Below the pieces are notes generated by a model. It saw only the letters and a program-made list of their open reading frames with translations, was not told the DNA's origin and ran no database searches. A DNA stretch of 64,000 bases from Plecoglossus altivelis (Eukaryota > Chordata > Actinopteri > Osmeriformes > Plecoglossidae): positions 19,408,718-19,472,717 of the forward strand of contig BROE01000022.1 of assembly GCA_036571765.1 (NCBI GenBank). The letters are read 5' to 3'. Both the position numbers and the translations under genes were made by a program. Each line of letters starts with the position of its first letter. The stretch's first letter is position 1. This document shows positions 1-11,527 of this stretch, piece by piece.

Positions 1-364
1 CGCAGGAGAGCTGATGGTGTAATTACAAAGAGCTGTACTAGCTTTAGCAGAAGACGACGTCCTCCTCAACACTGAGCTACTCTTCACTCAGACAGTCCGC
101 CTGCGGGACACCTACACGCAGCATGCCAAGTTACAGAATGCAACTTTAGGTTAACTTTGGGTTATGAATCCCGCCTGAAATCAGCCATATCGTATTGGTT
201 TGGGGAAGAAGGCAATGTCGGCGCAACCTGGAGTCTTTTTTTCAGCAAAACAAAAACGGTATTGTCGGTAGATTTTCGAGAGATGGCAGAATAGCATGAG
301 CTGTGCTGTAAGCACACTGAGCTAAACGACCGTACGTCTCCGAAGCGCTTCAAACTCATGCTGG
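1..364 (+). other. Possible first non-coding exon or promoter-side sequence of acvr1l
   Basis: Non-repetitive sequence ending in a good splice-donor match (GTAAGT at 365-370) just after a short ATG-containing stretch. This would suit a 5' UTR exon of the receptor gene downstream, but no acceptor partner, TATA box or recognisable peptide fixes it. The link to acvr1l is inference only; it could equally be intergenic. Confidence 0.2.
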
Positions 365-1734
365 GTAAGTTGTAGCGTTTATTAATGGAAACACTTTCTT
401 GCAGAAGTTGAAGTCTGAAAACTGGACTGTAGTTTAGTCGCGTTTGTGTGTTTTGAATAGGAACACGGACAGTCTTAATAGCAAAGACTTTGAGCTTCCA
501 AAGTAGCCTATAGCCTACCTGTGTTTCAATTGGCTAGTAGGATTCTGGTTCCTACTCTTCTCGTTTTCCAGCCTACAGATACTTTAGCAGATAGCGTAGC
601 CTACTCTGATGAAGGTTATGCAGAAATACGAATGAGGACGTTTTGGAGTGCGTTATGATTGTGCGTTATGATTACGCGTCAGAAGACATACATAGGTGTT
701 TAATCATTCCTTTTGCATGGTAATTTGGCTGGATTGATGGTGTTGCTCTCATTCAATCGCTTAGCCCAACATTGCAACTAGTTGACACTTCGGTATGGTC
801 TCTTTGTCATGCAGGCGTAGTTGGGAGCGTCGCACGATCGCGCGTCTCCATCAACACCACGCTGTGCACCATCACCATCACAATGGTCCTTGAAGTCCGG
901 GGTGGTAGGGGTTGGGGGCGGAAATCTGTAAATATTTAAAGACATCGAAGAAACATTGATTAGACTATAGGCTCGTATTAGGTGACCTCGCGGTAGAAGA
1001 ATCTGGCGATTGTAGGTTCCTGTTCCAAATGTCATACCCTCGTGAGTAATCTAATCAATGAAGTTATAGGTAAACGTCTAGAACGTTTCAAGAGAAGAGC
1101 TGACATATGCTATTTTACTTGAAAGGAGCGATGCAAAAAAATGGTTTCCTTTTTACATATGCATAATTTTAGTTTGTTTCCTGTCCTCCCTAAACACAAC
1201 TCTATTGAAGACTGTAAAATGTGCTCTGTCAAGCATGAACGATGCATCACTGCATGTTTTGCATGCCTGTGTGGACTGTTGGGGTCAGTCATACAAACAG
1301 GCCGTGAAGGAGGCAGCTTCTTTATGTAACGTGTCATAGGTCTTTTAAGGTTAGTCTTCACACATCAGTGAGTGAGTGAGTAGTTTGTAAAGTTGTGTTA
1401 GCTTGTCAGACTGGACCTACCAGTGTAGACTGTGAGATCATTGTTTTACATCCAGGTGGCAGGCAGACAAGCACACCGCTTTGAAAAAGTGTTTTTTCAT
1501 GCTGATGAGTTGACTGAGTACGCCATTGTTGACATTGACCGGTGTAGATTGTGTGAACTCATGCCATGAAATAAACCAGAAGATTACGTTTGGATGGAAT
1601 ACACAAACCAGCTCTCACAGGTCATTTCTGTCTCACATAACCCTCCAAACTGGTAAACAATGCCTCGTGTTCTATGTTGCGGATATGGTTTGGAGTGCTA
1701 CTGTCCACTGAGTGCTACAGCTTGCTGGTTAGTG
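365..1734. other. Unique sequence, no gene recognised
   Basis: Mixed-composition DNA without repeats or open frames resembling a known protein. Either intergenic or the first intron of acvr1l. Confidence 0.5.
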
Positions 1735-2216
1735 TTTGTGTGTGTGTGTGTGTGTGGGGTGTGTGTGTGTGGGGGGGGGGTCGTTAGGGGCTGGGATCCG
1801 TCTCCCACCCTCCCTGTGAGGTCAGCTGGCCTCTGGGCGCTGGCCGGCTCCAGCCAACTCAGACACCCGTGTCCTGGAGTCTGCTGATAGCAGCCAGATA
1901 GCAGGACGTCAGTCAGTCTGGACACACATGGATACACACACACACACACGGATACACACACACACACACAGGCACGCACACACACGGATACGCACGCACG
2001 CACAGGCACACACACGCACGGATACACGCACAGGCACACACACACACAGGCACGCTCACACACACACTGGCACGCACACACACGGACACACGCCCACACA
2101 CACACGGATACACACAGGCACACACACACACACAGGCACACACACACACACACACACAGGCACGCACACACACGGGCACACACGCACACGGATACACACA
2201 GGCACACACACACAGC
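1735..2216. repeat. GT microsatellite followed by CA-rich variant array
   Basis: A (GT)n tract with a run of G at about 1735-1781 is followed, after about 140 bases of unique DNA, by a long CA-rich array (1924-2216) with interspersed GGATACAC and GGCACGCACA variants. Open frames on both strands here are low-complexity by-products. Confidence 0.9.
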
Positions 2217-2795
2217 TTTTGCTTAGTAGATGAGGTGAATGAACTGACTTGACCATGACCACATGCCAAGGCTTTAGTTCAGTTTCTGAAGTGGTTTGAG
2301 GTTAGAATATCTGTATTGATCAGTTTTGGAGTTTGAACAAGACAGTGCACTCAGAACACTCAGGTAAAGGGGTTGACATTAAACAGCTTTTCAATAGGAA
2401 ATAACTTTTGAGAATCCATTAGGAGTACAAATAAATTAATAATCATTCTTTTATCTGCTGTCTCCTTAGTTTATCATCTGCTAGGTTGTTTGTTTGCTTG
2501 CAGTCAGCCCTTATCTTTAGTACCATCTTGACTGAAGCCGTTTTCTTCGCTGCAAGGTTAAAGATGAAACCTTCTTGTCTGATATGGTTTAATGCTGTAG
2601 TATTCATAGTTGGGGCAAACGATTTCTTCCTCTGGTGCCTAGCCTTCATCCGAGTCATTATTACCACACACTGCGAAGCTTCTTCGATTAGACCCGATCT
2701 GTTGGCCTCTCCACAGCATCTATCCTGCAGATGTACTTTCAGAGAAGTGGAAAGTGTGTAATTTGCCCACAGAGGCCTGAACATTTGACAGAGGA
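2217..2795. other. Unique sequence, no gene recognised
   Basis: Non-repetitive. Short open frames on both strands have no recognisable domain and no convincing splice context. Confidence 0.5.
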
Positions 2796-3230
2796 CAGGA
2801 CACAGGGAGGGGGAGAAGGAGAGGGGGAGAGACGGGGAGAGACAGGGAGAGAGAGAGGGAGGGAGAGAGAAGTGTTCTCAGACAGCAATCATTTCTGTGT
2901 GCACAGTAATTTGGCTGTCAGAAGCAGCTGGCAGTAAGGCTGGAACAATGCGAGCGCAGGCAGAGGGCAGCTCCTGCACCCACACTGCTGCAGCAGGATC
3001 AGGTTACAGCAGCCTGAGCCCAGCTTCCACAGGGACGTCTTCAAGTCTGAGCAGGAGCCTGCACCAGGCGCAGCCAGGCCGCCCGCCAGGAGGTGGCCAG
3101 CCAACCAGGGGGGTGAATGAGGGGGAGGAGGAGGAGGTGGTGTGTCACAGTATATGTTTGTGTCTGTGCTTGTTTGAGGGAGAGAGGTAGAGGGGGAGAG
3201 AGAGAGGGAGAGAGAGGGAGAAGGCAGGAC
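2796..3230. repeat. GA-rich simple repeats flanking a short unique stretch
   Basis: Two purine-rich blocks (about 2800-2873 and 3175-3225) of GGGAGA-like units surround about 300 bases of unique sequence with no recognised gene. Confidence 0.7.
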
Positions 3231-3349
3231 TTGGCTGAGACTCCTGCCCCAGACACACAGACTCTTTAAGAATCCATCCACTGTGACTGTGTGTGAGTGC
3301 TCACAAGCCAGGAAGTTTGGGTTCAGCATTGGTCCTGCAGGAGGCAGAG

Positions 3350-3422
3350 GGGTCGGCAGAGCAGCAGGCAGAGCAGCAGGCAGAGCAGCAGGCAGAGCAG
3401 CAGGCAGAGCAGTCAACAGAGG
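3350..3422. repeat. 12-bp minisatellite (GCAGCAGGCAGA)
   Basis: About six tandem copies of a 12-bp unit, nearly identical. The length is a multiple of three, so every frame stays open, but nothing suggests coding. Confidence 0.9.
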
Positions 3423-3778
3423 CACACAGCGTGTGGGCTGCTCTCTGTCTGGATCTCCTCATCCTCAACAGCTTTTTAGGATAGGCCCTCTGTCTGCATG
3501 TTATTTTTAGTCAAAATCCTTGAGCCTTTAATAATCATAAGCCTTGTGCAGCCCAAACATATCACAACGAGTCGTCTGGAACGGGCATGGCCGTCTTAGT
3601 AAGAGGCAGGAAGTGGAGGCAGGGGGGCGTCTTTGTCACTCCAACCAGACTTTCGTCCTCCCTCAGTACTCCAGTGTCTGCTGCCAGCTGGGGGTCACCC
3701 TGCCCCCCTACCGCCTTTGATGGCTCTCCAGTGGGTTATTGATTTCTGTTTGTCTCTGTGCAAATGTGGGGGAAAGAC

Positions 3779-4275
3779 AAGTGCATAGAGAGAGATAGAA
3801 CATGGTGAGACAGTAAGGGAGAAACAAAGACAGTGAGTGAGGGAGAGACAGACAGTTGGAGAGAGGGAGAGATAGTGAGTGAGGGAGAGACAGATCGTTG
3901 GAGAGACAGTGAGTGAGGGAGAGACAGATCGTTGGAGAGACAGTGAGTGAGGGAGAGACAGATCATTGGAGAGACAGTGAGAGGGAGAGACAGTGAGTGA
4001 GGGAGAGACAGTGAGTGAGGGAGAGACAGTGAGTGAGGGAGAGACAGTGAGTGAGGGAGAGACAGATCGTTGGAGAGACAGTGAGAGGGAGAGACAGTTG
4101 GAGAGAGGGAGAGACAGTGAGTGAGGGAGAGACAGTGAGTGAGGGAGAGACAGTGAGAGGGAGAGACAGTGAGTGAGGGAGAGACAGTGAGTGAGGGAGA
4201 GACAGATCATCGGAGAGACAGTGAGTGAGGGAGAGACAGACAGTTGGAGAGACAGACTGTTGGAGAGAGACAGAC
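3779..4275. repeat. Purine-rich minisatellite, 16-20 bp units
   Basis: Tandem GAGAGACAGTGAGTGAGG units with variants carrying GATCGTTG or GACAGTTG inserts. Copy order is irregular, suggesting unequal exchange. Confidence 0.9.
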
Positions 4276-5014
4276 ACACAGGCCGAGGGAGACACACAGA
4301 GACTAGAGTGTGCAGACAGAACTGCAGTGTTCCTGGCTGCTCCCATCTCTAACCCTCCTGCTGCACCGGAGACGCTCTGCAATACACATTTTATGAGCGC
4401 TTGACTCGCTTCAGCACACTTATTGCTCATCTGTTACAGGGAAGGTTGTGTCTGTTTTAGTTCCTTCCTACTTGCTCCAGTCTGAAGCCTGGCTCACTAC
4501 GAGGTAACCTAGGGGTGTCAGTGCTGTGTTGAATGAGCGGTTCCTCCCCCTCTCCTCTCCCCAGGATGTGTGCTTGGATGATGAATTTAGAGTCAGATAT
4601 GTTTGCATTTCTGTGAACGGAGTATGTGTCTCTTAAGATCAAATGGAGGTCTGACGTACATCAACAGAGCAGGTCTATTTCAGTGCTGTGATAACAACAT
4701 CATGTAAGTTGATAGCAGTTGAAGAGGAAAATGAAGGATGCTGTTTTTGGCGTGGATGATTTCTGAGAGTGGAGTTTCCTCTTGTGAGGGTTGACAGCCC
4801 TGTTGTTGTCATCCTAACATCGTCTAGACCCAGGGTCTGAGGAGGGCCTCTGCAACACCATGCAGGTCTGCACAGTAATTCAGCTTCAGCTCACTGACTG
4901 TTTGGGCCACTCAGATAGAACACATACAAGTTTAAAGAAGACATACTTGTCTCCACCGGAGATGGTGCAATGCCTCTGTCACAGACACCATCATCAAGTA
5001 ATTGTCATGTGATT
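4276..5014. other. Unique sequence, no gene recognised
   Basis: Non-repetitive stretch between two minisatellites. I see no exon with recognisable product. Confidence 0.5.
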
Positions 5015-5830
5015 CCTGAAGCGACTTGACAGGGCACCTTACATGAAGCGACTTGACGGGGCACCTTACCTGAAGCGACTTGACGGGGCACCTTACATGA
5101 AGCGACTTGACGGGGTACCTTACCTGAAGCAACTTGACGGGGCACCTTACCTGAAGCGACTTGACGGGGCACCTTACCTGAAGCGACTTGACGGGGCACC
5201 TTACCTGAAGTGACTTGACGGGGCACCTTACCTGAAGTGACTTGACGGGGCCCACCTTACCTGAAGCGATTGACGGGGCACACTTACTAGTGAACTTGAC
5301 GGGGCACTTAAACACCTGAAGTGACTTGACGGGGCACACCTTACCTGAAGTGACTTGACGGGGCACTTACCTGAAGGTGACTTAAACGGCGGCATACTGA
5401 AGTGACATTGACGGGCAACCCTTACTGGAACGTACAGCCGGGGCACCCGGAGCGACGGGGGGGAAAATAACCTTACGTGAAAGCGAGCTTGAACGCGGGC
5501 AACCCTTACATGAAAGAGATTGACCGGGGCCTTACCTGAAGTGACTTGGACGGGGCTACTTACTGAACGTGATTTGACGGGGCATACCCTTAACTGAAGT
5601 GACTTAACGGGGCAGCGTTACTCTGAAAGTGACTTGAAGGGGCACGTTACTGAAGCGACATGAACGGGGGCCTTACTGAAGTGGACTTGACGGGCACCTT
5701 AGACCCTGACAGAAGCGACTTAAGGGGTAACTTATAGTGACTTGACGGGGCACTTACCTGCAGCCGAATGATGGGGGCACCCTTACCTGAAGGAACTTGG
5801 CAACAAGGGGAACTTACTGAAGCGACAAAA
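5015..5830. repeat. 25-bp minisatellite decaying into an error-rich half
   Basis: Units beginning GAAGCGACTTGACGGGGCAC are almost perfect from 5015 to about 5250. From about 5260 to 5830 they become ragged, with many single-base insertions and losses (GGGGCCCACC, AAACACCTGAAG). The indel-dominated decay resembles unpolished long-read sequence more than mutational ageing. Confidence 0.9.
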
Positions 5831-7030
5831 CAGAACCTTCCAGTGTTTTTCCCAGATAGTTTCACTGGGTTCCGCGTCCCACCCGAGCCGGGCCCCCCCT
5901 CGGCCTTGCGGTTCTTCTGCTTTCCGTCTGAGAGGCGGTGAACAGGAGCCCCAGGGTTCATAAAGCACTCTGGTGGTTGGCAAGTAGGCGTTAGAGCACC
6001 AAGCAGCTGGCCCTACTGATAGGGGCTGTGGGAGAACAGTGTTTGTGGTTGTATTAGTAGGAGTAACTTAATTGATTCCGGAGGAGAAACTTCAGTGTTG
6101 AAGAGCAGGAAATTAAAATAAAGAACATGCCAATTACCAATACAAAATATGCAGCAATCCAATATACAACAATATATAATAGTAACATTTCAAATACAAA
6201 ATGATAGGCATGGCTGTCCACAGGGTACCAGTGGTTTGGCTGATTGCACCTGCTCAGCGCTGTCTCTGTAATGGTGGCTGTTTGTGGAGTCGTTTCCACA
6301 CTCCAGTCTGCAGGGGATTGAAACTCGCTCAACATGGCCAGTTTGTTTATGGTTCTGGAGTTGTTAGCAGTGTGGCAATATCTTAGACGCCTCCTGACTC
6401 GCCTCAAACACAGCATCAGTACGTCCAGTCTGCTCGTACGAGGGGAGAGAAGGGCGTCAGTGATACAAATCAAGGTGCTCTTTTGCAGAACAGTGACATT
6501 CCCTGCAGTCCCAACCTAGTGAGAGGATCATTCTGAGGGACAATGTTTGTTCATGCCTCAGTCTGCAAACACTGCTGAAGGTCATAAAGTAGGTGTTTGA
6601 CTTGGCCCCTTTGGAGTGGAGTGATGGCGGTCCAACAATGGCCGTTCGAGTACCATGGTGATGACTTGATACACTTTGGAGTTGGAGACACAACTATGTT
6701 CTCCTTTTACAGATAGGGTTGGTTACCAAAACCTGATGCTAATTTGGCTCCGCTACCTGTTTGACCTGTATGTACGTGACTGAATCAGAGCTCAGATGTT
6801 GGTTCCTCATTTCGGTACCATTCAAATTCCTGAGTGGTCGATTGAAATATTTGCCCTCAGGTGCTCTGAAACTGACTTACAAAGCATCATTATCGCACAC
6901 GATCGCTAGTTCAATTATAGCCAACTGAATTCATGTGGTGTCAGAATAATCCCAAAAATGATTTCCCGACTGAGAGAATTCACATGAATGCAAGTTGGAA
7001 CACAGGAAGTTGAAGGACTCTGCTGGCCAG
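5831..7030. other. Unique sequence, no gene recognised
   Basis: About 1.2 kb without repeats. Several 60-140-residue open frames occur on both strands, none resembling a known family or bounded by good splice signals. Confidence 0.5.
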
Positions 7031-7855
7031 GTCTGTCTTCATGGCTGTCTGTCCCCACAGTAGTCTGTCCTCACGGCTGTCTGTCCCCACAGTAGTCTGT
7101 CCTCACAGCTGTCTGTCCCCACAGTAGTCTGTCCTTACAGTAGTCTGTCCCCACAGTAGTCTGTCCTCACGGCTGTCTGTCCTCACAGCAGTCTGTCCTC
7201 ACAGTCGTCTGTCCTTACAGTAGTCTGTCCTTACAGTAGTCTGTCCCCACAGTAGTCTATCCTCACGGCTGTCTGTCCCCACAGTAGTCTGTCCCCACAG
7301 TAGTCTGTCCCCACAGTAGTCTGTCCTCATGGCTGTCTGTCCTCACAGTAGTCTGTCCTCATGGCTGTCTGTCCCCACAGTAGTCTGTCCCCACAGTAGT
7401 CTGTCCTCACGGCTGTCTGTCCCCACAGTAGTCTGTCCCCACAGTAGTCTGTCCTCACGGCTGTCTGTCCTCACAGTAGTCTGTCCTCCTGGCTGTCTGT
7501 CCCCACAGTAGTCTGTCCTCACAGTAGTCTGTCCTCACGGCTGTCTGTCCTCACGGCTGTCTGTCCCCACGGCTGTCTGTCCTCACAGTAGTCTGTCCTT
7601 ACAGTAGTCTGTCCCCACAGTAGTCTGTCCTCATGGCTGTCTGTCCCACAGTAGTCTGTCCTCATGGCTGTCTGTCCCCCTAGTAGTCTGTCCCCATAGC
7701 TGTCTGTCCTCACAGTAGTCTGTCCTCACAGTAGTCTGTCCTCACAGTAGTCTGTCCTCAGGGCTGTCTGTCCTCACAGTAGTCTGTCCTCAGGGCTGTC
7801 TGTCCTCACAGTAGTCTGTCCTCAGGGCTGTCTGTCCTCACAGCTGTGTGTCCTT
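7031..7855. repeat. About 16-bp minisatellite (CACAGTAGTCTGTCC family)
   Basis: Roughly 50 units alternating between CACAGTAGTCTGTCC and CACGGCTGTCTGTCC subtypes. The two subtypes are interspersed without a clear higher-order period. Confidence 0.92.
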
Positions 7856-8244
7856 ACGGCTATCATGGTTCTTGACATGGATGCTTGCTGATAACTTCTC
7901 ACCTCTCTAAGCTCTTGTGCCAGGGAGCTGCCATCAACATTAGAGCTTTGCTGTTTTCCCTGAAGGAAACCAACACATTCTGAATCATCTTCTGTAGATT
8001 GAATGGTCTGAACAACCCTTGTTTTTGAAACCAGTGGTTCACCAATACAAGATAAAAAAATGTCAGATGACAAGATTCCACATGGTGAGTCTGTATAAGG
8101 AGGTTGTCAGAAACCAGCTTCTCTTGATCTGTGTTTAGGAACCAGACTCCTGGGCAATGAAGGAGGGGTAGGAAGGTGAGTTTATTCAGTCTATTCATTT
8201 GCATTTGATTACATTCCTAACGCTGTGTAAAAAGAGATTGCTCA
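7856..8244. other. Unique sequence, no gene recognised
   Basis: About 390 bases of non-repetitive DNA between arrays. Confidence 0.5.
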
Positions 8245-8697
8245 GTGAAGTCCTGGAGAGCTGGAGGCTGGTGGGGCTGGAGGGGGAGGCTGATGGAGTT
8301 GGAGGTGGAGGCTGATGGGGCTAGAGGTGGAGGCTGATGGGGTTGGAGTTGGAGGCTGATGGGGCTGGAGGTGGAGGCTGATGGGGTTGTAGTTGGAGGC
8401 TGATGGGGTTGGAGGTGGAGGCTGATGGGGCTAGAGGTGGAGGCGGAGGCTGATGTGGGTGGAGCTGGAGGCTGATGGGGCTAGAGGTGGAGGCTGATGG
8501 GGTTGGAGGTGGAGGCTGATGGGGCTAGAGGTGGAGGCGGAGGCTGATGGGGGTGGAGGTGGAGGCTGATGGGGCTAGGGGTGGAGGCTGATGGGGCTAG
8601 AGGTGGAGGCTGATGGGGCTAGAGGTGGAGGCGGAGGCTGATGGGGATAGAGGTGGAGGCTGATGAGGCTAGAGGTGGAGGCTGATGGGGCTAGAGA
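8245..8697. repeat. About 21-bp minisatellite (GGAGGCTGATGGGGCTAGAG family)
   Basis: About 20 G-rich units alternating GGGGCTAGAGGTGGA and GGGGTTGGAGGTGGA versions. Confidence 0.92.
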
Positions 8698-9270
8698 TCC
8701 ACAGGGTCCTTGGGGGAAAGGGGGAGCTTCTGACTTGATCTCTTTAATCTCATATTTGATTAAGCCCACAGTCAGGGAAGACATTTCCATAGGTTAATAA
8801 GTATTGCTTCCAATGGGCAGATAGTGTGATTGCTCCCACCCCCCTCCAGTTGATGTCTGTGTAGTGAGCTGTAATTAACATGGTAGAGTTGTTTTCAGGC
8901 ATCACTTCTGTCTGCCCCCCCCCCCTCCCCTCTTACCCCCCCTCCCCTCTTAACCCCCTCCCCTCTTAACCCCCCAGACTGTTGCCAGTTTATTCCTTGT
9001 TGTCTCCCTTGTGTCGTCTCTGGTATGTCTTGGTGTTCGATGACACATGCATGAGTTGGGTTGGGCAACGCCTCTACATGGAGCTGCGAATGGGCATGAA
9101 TATGCATGTGAAACTGAAGCAATATCAACAACAACAATGATTAATCACAGGATGAGTTAAATAGCTTATCCTGTCTGCTAGCCAGCCAACCAGGACAATG
9201 CTGAAGTAGTTACTCTTGTTTTGAGACGCTGAGTGCTGCAGTGTTCCTGTCCACACTTCCTGTTCTGAGT
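8698..9270. other. Mostly unique sequence with a C-rich block
   Basis: Contains CCCCCTCCCCTCTTAA repeats at 8915-8975. The rest is non-repetitive with no gene recognised. Confidence 0.5.
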
Positions 9271-9415
9271 CCTTTTTCTGGGGTGGTCTATGGGGTGTTC
9301 TCTGGGGTGGTCTCTTGGATAGTCTTTAGGGTATCCTCTGGGGTGATCTTTAGTGTGGTCTTTAGGATGTCCTCTGGGGTGGTCTTTAGTGTGGTCTTTA
9401 GTGTGGTCTCTCCCT
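9271..9415. repeat. Short minisatellite, GGGGTGGTCTTTAG-like units
   Basis: About eight diverged tandem units of 15-18 bp. Confidence 0.75.
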
Positions 9416-9825
9416 CCCCTCTGCAGCCTCCAAGCTGCCTGGAACTTGAATAAGGATGGTTTGGCCTGCTACACCCTTGTGTGGTGGTAACATGAGGATA
9501 CCCACCATAAAGGAGTGCAAGATGTGACTGTAGGCCTACATGGGGTGGGCTGTGTTGTTTTTCTAGACTGTTGGCTTCTGTGCGTCCTATGAGACTCCAG
9601 GCAGGCTGTGTAGTCTGAGGAAAAGGGTTTCTTCCTGGTTATGGAAAGTGCATTGAAGGTCGTTAGTTTTACCTCATGATGCACTTTTACTCTGAGTGAC
9701 TCAGTAAGAATGGTAGAATGGGCTGCTGAAGTGTGTGTGGCAGGAGGTTGCAAAGGATTGAGTGCCCTCTGCTTGTGATAAACCCTACACCCAGGAGCAG
9801 TCCATCTAGACAGAAGCTGTCTGCT
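9416..9825. other. Unique sequence, no gene recognised
   Basis: About 400 bases between arrays. No recognisable exon. Confidence 0.5.
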
Positions 9826-10080
9826 CTGGCTATCTCTTTGGCTAACTCTCAGGCTAGCTAGCTAGATAGCTCTCTGGATGGATCTCAGGCGAACTCTCAG
9901 GCTAGCTAGCTAGATAGCTCTCTGGACAGATCTCAGGCTTGCCCTCAGGCTAGCTCATAGGCTAGCTCTCCAGTTATCTCTTAGGCTAGCTCTCCTTCTC
10001 CCCAGCCCTCTCCTTCTCCCCAGCCCTCTCCTTCTCCCCAGCCCTCTCCTTCTCCCCAGCCCCCTCCTCAACCCTCCTCG
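9826..10080. repeat. Two small arrays: GCTAGCTAGATAGCTCTCTG and CCTTCTCCCCAGCCCTCT
   Basis: Tandem CTAGCT-rich units at about 9826-9990, then about five copies of an 18-bp pyrimidine-rich unit to about 10070. Confidence 0.85.
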
Positions 10081-10142
10081 ATGCCTCGGCTATGTTGTGC
10101 ATCTGCAGCCTTACCAGGCTGCCAGGTGTCCCAGACACAGAC

Positions 10143-10322
10143 TCCACCTCCTGTCTCTCTCCCAGCCCCATCCTGTCTCTCTCCCAGCCCCATCCTGTCT
10201 CTTTCCCAGCCCCATCCTGTCTCTCTCCCAGCACCATCCTGTCTCTCTCCCAGCCCCATCCTGTCTCTCTCCCAGCCCCATCCTGTCTCTCTCCCAGCCC
10301 CATCCTGTCTCTCTCCCAGCAC
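10143..10322. repeat. 22-bp minisatellite (CCTGTCTCTCTCCCAGCCCC)
   Basis: About eight near-identical copies. Each contains a pyrimidine tract followed by CCCAG, so each resembles a splice acceptor by composition, but no exon follows. Confidence 0.92.
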
Positions 10323-10965
10323 TATGACTCAGCAGATTCTGCAGGGTTCCCGGCTCTCAGCCCAGACACACATCAGACCAGAGCAATACATAACCATCCT
10401 CACAGGCACAGTAGCATTGCTCAGTTTACAGCCTAGCCTTTCAGCCTAGCCTGAAACGGTACCCGATCCCACCATATGTTCGAGTTTAGATGAAATCTAG
10501 TCTGAAATATCCTAAAAATGTATTATATATATGTAAGAATGTACTGTATGTGTCATGTGTAGAGTTTCATCGTTTCAATGTGATTTAGTATTCGGTCTGT
10601 GAATAAAAAGATTAATCAAATCTACATTCTTGATGTGAGGTAGAAGACACTATTTAGATGTAAATGTAGCATTCATGGTATTAAGGAGTGGGGGCATTTG
10701 AATAACTGTGCGCTAATCACTTAAGCACAGTACAGCTTAACTTCATACATGAGTGCTCTTCAGAATGTCCCTCTGCTAAAGGAGACCACACAGATAGTGT
10801 TGGTCAGTGTTCCCTGGCTTTGACCACAGCCTAGCCTAGTCACTGTTTGGGTTAACACAGTCCTGTATAGCACTGTGGTTGGACAGCCTGGTTCTTCAGC
10901 TCCCCTGAGGGGCTGACTGGCTGATCTGGGCTCCCTCTGGTGTCACAACCTGGCTGGGGCTGGGA
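10323..10965. other. Unique sequence, no gene recognised
   Basis: AT-richer stretch without repeats or recognised exons. Confidence 0.5.
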
Positions 10966-11527
10966 ATACCAGCCTCACTCAGTACACCCTTACCAGCCTC
11001 ACTCAGTACAGTCTCACTCAGTACACCCTTACCAGCCTCACTCAGTACAGCCTCACTCAGTACACCCATACCAGCCTCACTCAGTACAGCCTCACTCAGT
11101 ACACCCATACCAGCCTCACTCAGTACAGCCTCACTCAGTACAGCCATACCAGCCTCACTCAGTACAGCCTCACTCAGTACACCCATACCAGCCTCACTCA
11201 GTACAGCCTCACTCAGTACACCCTTACCAGCCTCACTCAGTACAGCCTCACTCAGTACAGCCTCACTCAGTACACCCTTACCAGCCTCACTCAGTACAGT
11301 CTCACTTAGTACACCCATACCAGCCTCACTCAGTACAGCCTCACTCAGTACACCCATACCAGCCTCACTCAGTACACCCATACCAGCCTCACTCAGTACA
11401 CCCATACCAGCCTCACTCAGTACACCCTTACCAGCCTCACTCAGTACACCCTTACCAGCCTCACTCAGTACACCCTTACCAGCCTCACTCTATACACCCT
11501 TACCAGCCTCACTCAGTACAGCCTTAC
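10966..11527. repeat. Composite minisatellite, CAGCCTCACTCAGTACA units of about 15 and 22 bp
   Basis: Units AGCCTCACTCAGTACA alternate with versions carrying an extra CCCTTACC or CCCATACC, giving mixed periods. Long frames on both strands (rich in HPYQPHSV or GVLSEA) are by-products of the periodicity. Confidence 0.93.
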
